DNA from: Sediminibacterium ginsengisoli | Lineage (GTDB): Bacteria > Bacteroidota > Bacteroidia > Chitinophagales > Chitinophagaceae | Assembly (NCBI RefSeq): GCF_900167075.1 | Contig: NZ_FUWH01000001.1 | Location: 248,001-312,000 of the forward strand | Direction of reading: 5' to 3' | Length of the DNA: 64,000 nt | Shown here: piece by piece, positions 7,020-15,274 of the stretch | Position numbering within the stretch: the first letter of the stretch is position 1 | Layout: each line of letters starts with the position of its first letter | Position numbers and translations under genes: made by a program | The notes under the pieces: model-generated | Seen by the model: only the letters and a program-made list of their open reading frames with translations | What the model was told of the DNA's origin: nothing | The model's database searches: none

Positions 7020-9431
7020 ATGACCATTAGTTACAACTGGCTGAGTGAATATCTCCCCGAAACGATCGATCCGCAGAAATTATCCAAAATACTGACCTCG
7101 ATCGGACTGGAAGTGGAAAGCCTGGAACGTTATGAAAGCATCCGCGGCGGACTGGAAGGTGTGGTGATTGGTGAAGTGCTTACCTGTGAGCAGCATCCCA
7201 ATGCCGATAAACTCAAAATCACCAGTGTGAACATCGGTGCTGCTGAACCTATACAGGTTGTATGCGGCGCAGCTAATGTTGCTGCCGGCCAGAAAGTAGC
7301 GGTAGCTACGGTAGGTACAACCATTTATCCTTCCTCCGGCGACCCGTTGACCATGAAAGTGACTAAAATACGCGGTACCGAAAGCTTCGGGATGATCTGT
7401 GCCGAAGATGAACTGGGTCTCGGTACCAGCCATGCAGGTATTATGGTATTGCCGGAAGACCTCGTGCCTGGTACACCTGCGGCTGATTATTTTAAACCTT
7501 ACACGGACTGGACCTATGAAATAGGCCTTACACCTAACCGGATGGATGCGATGAGTCATCTCGGCGTAGCCAGGGATGTATGCGCATACCTGACACATCA
7601 CCAGAAAGAAGCAAGGTCCAAAACCCCGTTTACCAACGGCCTCAAAGCGGATAATAACAGCCTGCCGATCAGGATCACGATCGAAAATGCAGCGGATTGC
7701 CAGCGTTATGCGGGTATCAGTATTTCCGGTGTAACCGTAAAGGAATCGCCGCAGTGGCTGAAAGACCGGCTGGTATCCATTGGTCTTCGTCCCATCAATA
7801 ATATCGTAGACATTACCAATTTCATCCTGCACGAAACAGGACAACCCCTCCATGCTTTCGATGCAGATCAGATCACCGGCGGTGAGGTAATTGTAAAGAA
7901 TCTGCCAGAAGGAACACCATTCGTTACACTCGATGAAAAAGAGCGAAAACTGGGCGCAGGAGACCTGATGATCTGCAATGCGGAGGAACCGATGTGTATC
8001 GCCGGTGTTTTTGGCGGTCTGAAAAGCGGCGTAACTGAAAAAACGGTGAATATATTCCTGGAAAGCGCCTGGTTTGCACCGGTAAGCATCCGGAAAACCT
8101 CTGTTAAACATGGTTTGCGCACTGATGCAGCAACACGTTTTGAAAAAGGCGTGGATATTTCAGCAACAGTACAGGTACTCAAGCGTGCAGCCATGCTGAT
8201 CAAAGAGATCGCAGGCGGACAATTATCCAGCGATGTAACAGATATATATCCAGATCCGAAGCCAAAAACAGAAGTGGCGATCAAATATCATTATCTTAAA
8301 AAGCTGAGCGGAAAAAACTATCATCCGGACAAAGTGAAGCGCATTCTTACCAGCCTCGGGTTTGAAATTGTAAAGGAAGGCCTGGACGAATTATGGGTGG
8401 CAGTACCATACAGTAAGCCTGATATTTCTATTCCTGCCGATATCGTAGAAGAAATAGTGCGGATCGATGGTTTGGATAATATCGAAATCCCTTCGGCTAT
8501 TACGATCAGCCCGGCCATTGACCAGATGGGAGTAAAAGAAGGAGTGAAAGAGAAAATAGCCAACTATCTTACCGGAAGGGGATTCGTGGAGATCTTCACC
8601 AATTCCATCACCAACAGCCGTTATTTTGAAGAGCCGGTGCTCACCCATACGGTGAAAATGATCAATAACCTGAGTGCCGAACTGGATGTAATGCGTCCGT
8701 CGATGCTGGAAACAGGGCTTGAAGCGATCGCGTACAATATCAACAGGCGAAACCTCGATCTGCAGTTATTCGAATATGGTAAAACCTATGCTACCAGCGG
8801 GCCTGGAAATTATACGGAAGAGGAGCATTTATGCCTTTATCTCACCGGTAAATCAGGAGAAGACAGCTGGCGTCTGAAAGCGGCAGCGCATGATCTTTTC
8901 AGTGCGAAAGGTGTGTTGGCGGCCATGTTAGCGGTGTGTGGTCTGAAAGACGTGCAATTAGTAAAACAGGAAGATGCGCTCGCGATCCTGAACGGGAAAG
9001 CGCAGATAGGTATTCTTAAAGAAGTATCCCGCAAAAAGCTACAGGCTTTTGACATCAGGCAGGCGGTTTATTTTGTGGATATCAGCATGAACGCATTGCT
9101 GGAAGCTGCCGGAAAGAACAGGATCGTATATAAGGAAGTGAGCCGTTTTCCGGTGATGCAGCGCGACCTGGCCCTGATCGTAGATAAAAACACTACGTAT
9201 GAGGCCATCACGGCAGCTGTGCAGAAACTGAAACTGCCCAAACTGAAAGAAACCCGCCTGTTCGACATATTTGAAAGCGATAAATTAGGCGCCGGTAAAA
9301 AATCGGTGGCAATCAGCTTTACTTTTGTGGATGAGGAAAAGACACTGACCGATAAAGAAGTGGATGGCATGACCGCCAAACTGGTACAAAGTTTCGAGAA
9401 GGAGCTGGGTGCCGAGATCCGGAAGTCATAG
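7020..9431 (+). CDS. pheT: Phenylalanine--tRNA ligase beta subunit
   Basis: PheT forms the alpha2-beta2 synthetase with PheS (not in this window) and charges tRNA-Phe. The 803 residues carry, in order, an EMAP/OB tRNA-binding domain (about 40-150), the B3/B4 editing domain with HAFDAD, the B5 domain (about 395-470), and the C-terminal ferredoxin-fold anticodon-binding domain with SRFPVMQRDLALI. I chose the ATG at 7020 (MTISYNWLSEYLP) because it matches the family N-terminus and follows the -7 box. An in-frame upstream ATG at 6918 lies before that promoter and would add 34 unrelated residues. It is the first gene of the probable pheT-zapB-like-zapA run. Confidence 0.97.
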   Translation: MTISYNWLSEYLPETIDPQKLSKILTSIGLEVESLERYESIRGGLEGVVIGEVLTCEQHPNADKLKITSVNIGAAEPIQVVCGAANVAAGQKVAVATVGTTIYPSSGDPLTMKVTKIRGTESFGMICAEDELGLGTSHAGIMVLPEDLVPGTPAADYFKPYTDWTYEIGLTPNRMDAMSHLGVARDVCAYLTHHQKEARSKTPFTNGLKADNNSLPIRITIENAADCQRYAGISISGVTVKESPQWLKDRLVSIGLRPINNIVDITNFILHETGQPLHAFDADQITGGEVIVKNLPEGTPFVTLDEKERKLGAGDLMICNAEEPMCIAGVFGGLKSGVTEKTVNIFLESAWFAPVSIRKTSVKHGLRTDAATRFEKGVDISATVQVLKRAAMLIKEIAGGQLSSDVTDIYPDPKPKTEVAIKYHYLKKLSGKNYHPDKVKRILTSLGFEIVKEGLDELWVAVPYSKPDISIPADIVEEIVRIDGLDNIEIPSAITISPAIDQMGVKEGVKEKIANYLTGRGFVEIFTNSITNSRYFEEPVLTHTVKMINNLSAELDVMRPSMLETGLEAIAYNINRRNLDLQLFEYGKTYATSGPGNYTEEEHLCLYLTGKSGEDSWRLKAAAHDLFSAKGVLAAMLAVCGLKDVQLVKQEDALAILNGKAQIGILKEVSRKKLQAFDIRQAVYFVDISMNALLEAAGKNRIVYKEVSRFPVMQRDLALIVDKNTTYEAITAAVQKLKLPKLKETRLFDIFESDKLGAGKKSVAISFTFVDEEKTLTDKEVDGMTAKLVQSFEKELGAEIRKS

Positions 9432-9474
9432 GTGTAACGGGAAATAATATAAATGATAGCAGTATCTTAGAACC

Positions 9475-9762
9475 ATGGTAGACCTGGAAATCCGGATAAA
9501 AAGCATAAGCGACAAGCTCCAGTTATTACTGAGGCAGCAACAGCTATTGCTGAAGGATAACCAGCGGCTGAAAAAAGAACTGGAAAAAGCACAGTTATCG
9601 GGCGAAGAAAAAGATGCAGCGATCCTGTTGCTGCAGCAGCAGACAGATGCCCTGAAACTGGGCGCAGCACAGCGGACACCGGAAGAAAAAGCGGAGCTTG
9701 AAAAAAGGATCAACGGCTACCTGAAGGAAATAGACAAATGCCTGGCGCTCCTGAATGCATAA
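9475..9762 (+). CDS. Small coiled-coil protein, ZapB-like by position
   Basis: The 95 residues are almost wholly heptad-like and charged: a leucine/glutamine-rich helix (about 10-60), a short break with RTPEEKAEL, then a second short helix. There is no signal or membrane segment. It starts 43 bases after pheT and its stop overlaps the possible upstream start of zapA. A short coiled coil directly before zapA suggests a ZapB-like partner that bridges ZapA and the division machinery. That role is inferred from shape and position; sequence identity to E. coli ZapB is not evident. Confidence 0.75.
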   Translation: MVDLEIRIKSISDKLQLLLRQQQLLLKDNQRLKKELEKAQLSGEEKDAAILLLQQQTDALKLGAAQRTPEEKAELEKRINGYLKEIDKCLALLNA

Positions 9763-9766
9763 CCTT

Positions 9767-10087
9767 ATGGCAGAACTGATACCCGTAAATATTGTGATTG
9801 CAGACCGCAGCTACCGGCTGAAGATCCAGGCGGCTGATGAGGAAGTAGTACGCAAGACAGCAGCCCTCATCAACGACAAGATCAACGAATTCCGCGGCAG
9901 CCTGGCCGGAAAGGATATGCAGGATTATGTAGCCATGGTACTGCTCTGGTTCGCAACTGAAAAAACGAACAGCGGGATCGATGCAGTTAAATGGAACGAA
10001 GCAGCCGCAGGTCTCACCGCCATTGAAAAAGCCATGGAAAAAGCACTGGCTGAAACCGAAAAAAGCATACTTCCGGACAGCATCTAG
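9767..10087 (+). CDS. zapA: Cell division protein ZapA
   Basis: ZapA binds FtsZ and crosslinks its filaments in the Z-ring. The chain of 106 residues shows the usual N-terminal strand region (IPVNIVIADRSYRLKI), the DEEVVRKTAALINDKI helix and a C-terminal coiled-coil helix. I prefer the ATG at 9767; another at 9755 overlaps the stop of the preceding coiled-coil gene and would add four residues. The overlap indicates translational coupling with that gene. rny follows 135 bases later, a neighbourhood often seen in Bacteroidota. Confidence 0.9.
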   Translation: MAELIPVNIVIADRSYRLKIQAADEEVVRKTAALINDKINEFRGSLAGKDMQDYVAMVLLWFATEKTNSGIDAVKWNEAAAGLTAIEKAMEKALAETEKSILPDSI

Positions 10088-10222
10088 GGTTTCCCCGCTG
10101 AATTCCGCATCATTCTTCATCCTTCTTACTTATCTTCGTGCCAATCATTTTGTTTATTAAAAGAAAATGATATGTGAACGTACCATCAGATTGATTGTGA
10201 ATTATTTAAAATTGCTTAAACC

Positions 10223-11788
10223 ATGGACAATACAGTTATCCTGATCATTATAGGTGTTGTGGCAGCTGTTGCCGGTCTTATTGCCGGCAAATTGATTTTT
10301 GCCAAAGACACCCGCAAACAGCTGGAAGATGCTGAAGCGCAGGCAAAAGCATTCCTCAAAGAAGCTGAACTGAGGGCGGAAACCATCAAAAAAGAAAAAC
10401 AGCTGGAAGCAAAAGAACGCTTTGTGCAGCTGAAGGCCGAGCACGATAAGGAAGTGCTGGAGCGTAACCGTAAAATAGGCGAATCCGAGAACAGGGCTAA
10501 ACAGAAAGAGATCACGATCAACCAGAAAGAAGCGGCGCTGGACAAGCAGATCAAGGAAAATGAAGCGATCAAGGAGAACCTGAACCGCCAGATCGAGGTG
10601 GTGAATCATAAACGGACCGAACTGGAAAAACACCAGGAAGAACATATCCGCAGGCTGGAAAAAATAGCCGGACTGAGCGCAGAAGAAGCGAAAACACAGC
10701 TGGTGGAAAGCCTGAAACAGGAAGCGCACAGCCAGGCACTGGCCCTGCAGCAGGAGATCATTGAAGATGCGAAGCAGAAAGCCAACAAGGAAGCGAGAAA
10801 AATCGTTATCCAGTCGATCCAGCGTACAGCAGCAGAGCAGACCATCGAAAATACCGTTACCGTATTCAACCTGGAAACAGATGAGATCAAAGGTCAGATC
10901 ATTGGTCGCGAGGGACGTAATATCCGCGCTATTGAAGCTGCAACAGGTGTTGACCTGATTGTGGATGATACTCCGGAAGCAATCATTCTTTCTTCATTCG
11001 ATCCGTTACGCCGCGAAGTAGCGCGTCTGAGTTTGCAGCGACTGGTGGCGGATGGCCGTATTCACCCTGCGCGTATTGAGGAAGTGGTAGAAAAAACACG
11101 CCGCCAGCTGGAAGAGCAGGTGATGGAAATAGGTGAGCGTACGGTGATAGAAATGGGAATTCACGGTCTGCATAAAGAACTGGTGCGTATCGTAGGTAAA
11201 ATGCGTTTCCGTTCATCTTATGGCCAGAACCTGCTGATGCACAGCCGCGAAACCGCGAATCTCTGCGGAATCATGGCAGCAGAGCTGGGCATGAACCCCA
11301 AACTGGCGAAAAGAGCAGGCCTGCTGCACGATATAGGTAAAGTGCCGGATGAAGAAACAGAACTGAGCCACGCACTGCTGGGCGCGAAGCTGGCAGAGAA
11401 ATACGGTGAGAATCCTGCGGTGGTGAATGCGATCGGAGCACACCACGACGAGATGGAAATGCAATACGTGATCTCCCCGATCGTACAGGCCTGTGATGCG
11501 ATCAGCGGTGCCCGTCCGGGTGCACGCCGCGAGATCATGCAGCAGTACTTACAGCGTATCAAAGACCTTGAAAACCTGGCGCTTGCTTACCAGGGCGTGG
11601 AAAAAGCCTATGCGATCCAGGCCGGCCGTGAGCTGAGGGTAATTGTGGAGGCGGAAAAAGTGACCGATACCGACAGCGATAAGCTGAGTTTCGAGATCGC
11701 GCAGAAGATCCAGACCGAAATGACGTACCCGGGCCAGATCAAAGTAACCGTAATCCGTGAAAAACGCGCGGTGAACGTGGCCAGGTAG
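10223..11788 (+). CDS. rny: Ribonuclease Y
   Basis: RNase Y is a membrane-anchored endonuclease that starts mRNA decay. The 521 residues show an N-terminal transmembrane helix (about 4-27), a long charged coiled coil (28-210), a KH domain with [11 protein letters not shown], and an HD domain whose metal-binding His372-Asp373 lie in LLHDIGK. The length and domain order match the family exactly. A hairpin with a short U-run follows 30 bases after the stop. The 135-base gap upstream contains a perfect 8-bp A/T hairpin (ATCATTTT with AAAATGAT). Confidence 0.97.
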   Translation: MDNTVILIIIGVVAAVAGLIAGKLIFAKDTRKQLEDAEAQAKAFLKEAELRAETIKKEKQLEAKERFVQLKAEHDKEVLERNRKIGESENRAKQKEITINQKEAALDKQIKENEAIKENLNRQIEVVNHKRTELEKHQEEHIRRLEKIAGLSAEEAKTQLVESLKQEAHSQALALQQEIIEDAKQKANKEARKIVIQSIQRTAAEQTIENTVTVFNLETDEIKGQIIGREGRNIRAIEAATGVDLIVDDTPEAIILSSFDPLRREVARLSLQRLVADGRIHPARIEEVVEKTRRQLEEQVMEIGERTVIEMGIHGLHKELVRIVGKMRFRSSYGQNLLMHSRETANLCGIMAAELGMNPKLAKRAGLLHDIGKVPDEETELSHALLGAKLAEKYGENPAVVNAIGAHHDEMEMQYVISPIVQACDAISGARPGARREIMQQYLQRIKDLENLALAYQGVEKAYAIQAGRELRVIVEAEKVTDTDSDKLSFEIAQKIQTEMTYPGQIKVTVIREKRAVNVAR

Positions 11789-11818
11789 TAAATAGCTATT
11801 TGTAATGGCATTATATAT

Positions 11819-11866
11819 AATGGTTTTGCAGGATGTAAGAACTCCGGCAAAACCATTATTGTTTTT
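11819..11866 (+). terminator. Intrinsic terminator of rny
   Basis: AATGGTTTTGC (11819-11829) pairs perfectly with GCAAAACCATT (11847-11857), an 11-bp stem with a 17-base loop, followed after a few bases by TTTTT. The stem is A/T-rich and the loop long, so termination may be incomplete. Confidence 0.6.
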
Positions 11867-11925
11867 AAAAATGAGATTGACACAGGTTGCAGGAAGGGAG
11901 TATTAATGGTTTTCAGCGATAACCG

Positions 11926-11953
11926 GGATATTTTGGATATTTTTTTGGATATT
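11926..11953 (+). repeat. Three GGATATT direct repeats upstream of rplS
   Basis: GGATATT occurs at 11926, 11935 and 11947, joined by T-runs. The block lies 25-55 bases upstream of the rplS -7 box, where an A/T-rich upstream element or an activator site would be expected. Confidence 0.4.
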
Positions 11954-11965
11954 CCTTGGACCTTA

Positions 11966-11974
11966 TTATCCACA
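11966..11974 (+). promoter_or_regulatory. Exact DnaA-box 9-mer in the rplS promoter
   Basis: TTATCCACA matches the strict DnaA box with no mismatch. It ends four bases before the rplS -7 box, so DnaA bound there would block RNA polymerase. By chance such a 9-mer is expected about once per 130 kb on both strands, so one copy in this window could be random. Confidence 0.35.
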
Positions 11975-11978
11975 TCCT

Positions 11979-11986
11979 TACCTTTG
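11979..11986 (+). promoter_or_regulatory. rplS promoter -7 box
   Basis: TACCTTTG fits TAnnTTTG and lies 22 bases before the rplS ATG. The predicted leader is only about 15-17 bases, too short for a structured ribosomal-protein leader. Confidence 0.65.
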
Positions 11987-12008
11987 CCGTCCGTAAAAAT
12001 TAAAAGTT

Positions 12009-12359
12009 ATGAACGCAGCAGTTCAGTTTGTTCACGATCAGTTGACAGCTAAGAAAGAGCACCCGAAGTTTAAAGCCGGTGATAATGTAACCGTTAAATA
12101 TAAAATCGTTGAAGGTGGTAAAGAGCGTATCCAGGATTTCCGCGGAGACGTAATCAAAATCCAGGGTTCTGGTGCTACTGTAACTTTTACAGTACGTAAG
12201 ATCTCTGACGGAGTAGGCGTAGAGCGTTTATTCCCGATCCTTTCTCCGAACATCGACTCTATCGTGCTGAACAAGACCGGTAAAGTTCGTCGTGCTAAAC
12301 TGTTCTACCTCCGTGAGCGTAGCGGTAAGAGCGCACGTATTAAAGAAAAACGTTTCTAA
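12009..12359 (+). CDS. rplS: 50S ribosomal protein L19
   Basis: L19 sits at the 30S-50S interface of the ribosome. The 116 residues match the usual length, with [31 protein letters not shown], the block [15 protein letters not shown] and the basic C-terminal [11 protein letters not shown]. It is transcribed alone, between its own TAnnTTTG box and a strong terminator. The usual trmD-rimM neighbours of many bacteria are absent here. Confidence 0.98.
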   Translation: MNAAVQFVHDQLTAKKEHPKFKAGDNVTVKYKIVEGGKERIQDFRGDVIKIQGSGATVTFTVRKISDGVGVERLFPILSPNIDSIVLNKTGKVRRAKLFYLRERSGKSARIKEKRF

Positions 12360-12381
12360 CCGGGAACTGATTGAATATTTT

Positions 12382-12421
12382 AAAGCGGAAGCCTTGGGTA
12401 AAACTAAACTTCCGCTTTTTT
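12382..12421 (+). terminator. Intrinsic terminator of rplS
   Basis: AAAGCGGAAG (12382-12391) pairs with CTTCCGCTTT (12409-12418), and the T-run continues to 12421. It lies 22 bases after the rplS stop. Confidence 0.85.
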
Positions 12422-12476
12422 ATTAGGTCTTATACAGGTCATTAATTTTTATTGCGGGTGAGGTGATGTTTTACCT

Positions 12477-12484
12477 TACCTTTG
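12477..12484 (+). promoter_or_regulatory. tatA promoter -7 box
   Basis: TACCTTTG fits TAnnTTTG and lies 22 bases before the tatA ATG, the same distance as for rplS. Confidence 0.6.
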
Positions 12485-12506
12485 GTATCCTCAAAAACAT
12501 CATTTT

Positions 12507-12707
12507 ATGGGTAACTTAGGATTTCAGGAGATCTTGTTGATCGCCGTAGTTGTGCTGGTATTATTTGGCGGAAGGAAAATCCCTGAATTCATGAGAGGTC
12601 TTGGAAAAGGCATCCGTGAATTCAACGATGCAAAAAACAACGTGAAGAAAGAACTGGAAGAAGGAATGAAAGAAAAAGACCAGGCTTCTACTACCACGCA
12701 ACCGTAA
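12507..12707 (+). CDS. tatA: Sec-independent protein translocase TatA
   Basis: TatA oligomers form the pore that exports folded twin-arginine proteins. The 66 residues show the normal plan: a short periplasmic N-terminus, a transmembrane helix (about 7-21), the hinge [21 protein letters not shown] with its conserved glycines and Phe, and a charged amphipathic tail. No tatC is present in the window. gatA begins 30 bases later and may be cotranscribed. Confidence 0.93.
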   Translation: MGNLGFQEILLIAVVVLVLFGGRKIPEFMRGLGKGIREFNDAKNNVKKELEEGMKEKDQASTTTQP

Positions 12708-12737
12708 TCTCTTTATCGTTTTAAAGTATTCTGGCCT

Positions 12738-14174
12738 TTGTTTCGCTTCAGCACAATCAAAGACTACCATACCGCATTACAGAACGGCCAAACCACCTGT
12801 GTGGAGGCCGTTCATTTTTATATCCGTGCCATAGAAGCACAGCGTGAACTCAATGCCTACCTTGAAGTATACGCAGCCGAAGCTTTGCAGCGCGCTGCAG
12901 AACTGGATGCCCGGCTTGCATCAGGCGAACCTTTGGGGAAACTGCACGGCGTTGTAGTGGGCCTGAAAGATGTGATCTGTTATAAAGACCACCGCGTTTC
13001 CGCCGCTTCACGCATCCTCGAAGATTTTGTTTCCATTTATAATGCCACTGCTACGGAAAGACTACTTGCTGAAGGTGCCATCATCATCGGCCGCCAGAAC
13101 TGCGACGAATTTGCGATGGGCAGCAGCAATGAAAAATCTGCATACGGCCCGGTAAAAAATGCACTGGATCATACACGTGTACCCGGTGGTTCATCCGGCG
13201 GATCTGCTGTTGCCGTGCAGGCTGGCCTTTGCATGGTCAGCCTCGGAAGCGATACGGGCGGCTCCGTAAGACAACCGGCCGATTTCTGCGGCATTATCGG
13301 GCTTAAACCTACCTATGGCCGTATTTCCCGTTACGGGCTGCTTGCTTATGCCTCTTCCTTCGACCAGATCGGTATTTTTACCAATACCGTGGCGGACGCC
13401 GCTTTGCTCCTGGAAGTGATTGCAGGACCGGATGCTTACGACAGCACCGTTTCAACGCAACCTGTACCTGCTTATAGTAAAGAAATTGCGGCAGGTGCAG
13501 ATAAGAAATACCGCATCGCCTATTTTCGCCAGGCATTGGAACATCCCGGTCTCGACCCGGTGATCAGGGACGAGATCAGCTTGTTTATCAAAAAATTAAC
13601 AGCTGCAGGTCATATTGTAGAAGCAATTGATTTCGAGCTGCTTGAATATGTTGTTCCAACATACTATGTGCTTACAACTGCGGAAGCTTCCAGCAATCTT
13701 TCCCGTTACGATGGGGTAAGATTCGGGCACCGTACAAAAGTAGCAACGGAAGAACTGGCAGATATGTACAAACTCACCCGGAGTGAAGGTTTCGGAAAGG
13801 AGGTACAGCGCCGGATCCTCCTGGGCACATTTGTACTCAGCGCTGGTTATTTCGAGGCCTATTTTACTAAAGCCCAGCAGGTTAGGCGCCTGATCAGCGA
13901 GAAAACCACCACCATTTTCAGCAATTATGATGCGGTGATATCACCCACTGTGCCTTCCACTGCTTTCAAGATCGGTGAAAAACAGCAGGACCCGGTTGAG
14001 ATGTTCCTGGCTGATATCTATACCGTATTTGCCAACCTGGCAGGTATACCCGGTATATCCATTCCATTGTTCACACACCCCGAAGGAATGCCGTTCGGCC
14101 TTCAGATCATGACTTCTCACTTTGATGAGGTATCTTTGCTGCGCCTTTCAGCCGAACTGATGCAGTTGAAATGA
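12738..14174 (+). CDS. gatA: Asp-tRNA(Asn)/Glu-tRNA(Gln) amidotransferase subunit A
   Basis: GatA releases ammonia from glutamine for transamidation of misacylated tRNA; GatB and GatC are not in the window. The Ser-cis-Ser-Lys amidase triad is visible: Lys77 (GLKDVI), Ser152 in GGSSGGSAVA and Ser176 in SDTGGSVRQP. The 478 residues are normal length. The start is a TTG at 12738: no in-frame ATG exists before the conserved N-terminal helix, and MFRFSTIKDYHTAL fits the family. The TTG overlaps a CCTTTG that resembles the end of a -7 box, so the message may be nearly leaderless or read through from tatA. Confidence 0.95.
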   Translation: MFRFSTIKDYHTALQNGQTTCVEAVHFYIRAIEAQRELNAYLEVYAAEALQRAAELDARLASGEPLGKLHGVVVGLKDVICYKDHRVSAASRILEDFVSIYNATATERLLAEGAIIIGRQNCDEFAMGSSNEKSAYGPVKNALDHTRVPGGSSGGSAVAVQAGLCMVSLGSDTGGSVRQPADFCGIIGLKPTYGRISRYGLLAYASSFDQIGIFTNTVADAALLLEVIAGPDAYDSTVSTQPVPAYSKEIAAGADKKYRIAYFRQALEHPGLDPVIRDEISLFIKKLTAAGHIVEAIDFELLEYVVPTYYVLTTAEASSNLSRYDGVRFGHRTKVATEELADMYKLTRSEGFGKEVQRRILLGTFVLSAGYFEAYFTKAQQVRRLISEKTTTIFSNYDAVISPTVPSTAFKIGEKQQDPVEMFLADIYTVFANLAGIPGISIPLFTHPEGMPFGLQIMTSHFDEVSLLRLSAELMQLK

Positions 14175-14211
14175 ACAGCTCTTCTTAATTAAGTTCCCGC
14201 TGAAAGGTTAA

Positions 14212-14219
14212 TAAACTTG
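14212..14219 (+). promoter_or_regulatory. Possible promoter -7 box of the lytic transglycosylase
   Basis: TAAACTTG differs by one base from TAnnTTTG and ends five bases before the ATG, which would give a nearly leaderless transcript. Confidence 0.4.
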
Positions 14220-14224
14220 TTTCA

Positions 14225-15271
14225 ATGCAGTGGTTCGGAATCAACTTTCAGCATAATATCTCCGCTGCCAGGGCTACCCTGGTTAGCTTCGCTTTCCTGG
14301 CAGGAAGCATGGCGGCGATGTCGTTCACCAACGATCCCGCGGGTGTTGCTGTTTCTGATTCAACCCTTCCTGAAAAAGGATTCAAAAGCCTTTTTACCAA
14401 CAATAAGTTCGACGCTACCAAACCTTATTCAACCCAGCTCAACCCGAGAGCGGTCTCTTTTGTGCAGGAATATATCCGCAAGCAGGGTAAAGAACTGGAA
14501 CGGATGAAAACCTGGGGCCGGCCTTATTTTGACCTATATGACAATATCCTGGCAGTATATGGTTTACCCCGGGAAATGAAATACCTCAGCGTGATCGAAA
14601 GTCACCTTAGTTCCGGGCTGGTATCCTGGGCCGGAGCTGTTGGTCCCTGGCAGCTCATGGATTACGAAGCCCGCCGTTTCGGGCTGCGTGTAGGCGGAAT
14701 CGGTGATGAGCGCATGGACTATTACAAGAGCACGCATGTGGCAGCACGCCTGATGAAGGAATTATATACTGAATTCGGCGACTGGTTGCTGGTGGTTGCT
14801 GCTTATAACGGCGGCAGCGGTCGTGTCCGCCAGGCCATCCGTAAAGCCGGCAGCCGCGATTTCTGGGATCTGCAATACTACCTGCCCGAGGAAACACGTA
14901 ACCACGTTAAGAAGTTCATTGGCACCCACTATATTTTTGAAGGCAGTGGTGGTGCAACAACCATGACCGCGGCAGAAATTGAGGTACATAAAGCCAACCT
15001 GGCCTTGCTGGAAGCACAACCCAGTGAAGCGGATGCGGCCAATACCTCGGCCCTGGAGATTGGCGGACGGTATAATTCCCTGGTAGTGGCCAATCATCTC
15101 CTGATCGATATCTCCCAATTCAACAAATGGAACCCCGGCTTTGACAAGCTCCTGGCTGCAGGTAAAAAATATACACTCCGTTTACCGAAAGATAAGATCG
15201 CTGTATTTGAAGCTAAAAAGGAGCAGCTGCTCATAGAATCTGTTCGTGCCTTGTTACAGAGCGGCAGCTGA
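14225..15271 (+). CDS. Membrane or secreted lytic transglycosylase (MltD-like)
   Basis: It is predicted to cleave the glycan strands of peptidoglycan with formation of anhydromuramic ends. A hydrophobic N-terminal segment (about 17-34) should act as signal or anchor. The SLT/GEWL domain spans about 95-245: catalytic Glu125 in IESHLSS, then GAVGPWQLM, the AAYNGG motif and the closing TRNHVKKFI. The C-terminal 90 residues hold a LysM-like segment (NKWNPGF, KYTLRLP) that may bind murein. It converges with pabB, three bases apart. Confidence 0.9.
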   Translation: MQWFGINFQHNISAARATLVSFAFLAGSMAAMSFTNDPAGVAVSDSTLPEKGFKSLFTNNKFDATKPYSTQLNPRAVSFVQEYIRKQGKELERMKTWGRPYFDLYDNILAVYGLPREMKYLSVIESHLSSGLVSWAGAVGPWQLMDYEARRFGLRVGGIGDERMDYYKSTHVAARLMKELYTEFGDWLLVVAAYNGGSGRVRQAIRKAGSRDFWDLQYYLPEETRNHVKKFIGTHYIFEGSGGATTMTAAEIEVHKANLALLEAQPSEADAANTSALEIGGRYNSLVVANHLLIDISQFNKWNPGFDKLLAAGKKYTLRLPKDKIAVFEAKKEQLLIESVRALLQSGS

Positions 15272-15274
15272 GGA

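Noticed and set aside
7080..8111. A 343-codon open frame on the minus strand opposite pheT
   Set aside because: It is a shadow of pheT coding sequence, rich in Cys, His and Phe, with no recognisable domain.
10088..10222. Possible 6S RNA in the zapA-rny gap, as near zapA in Proteobacteria
   Set aside because: The gap is 135 bases and shows only one short A/T hairpin, too small for the long 6S bubble structure.
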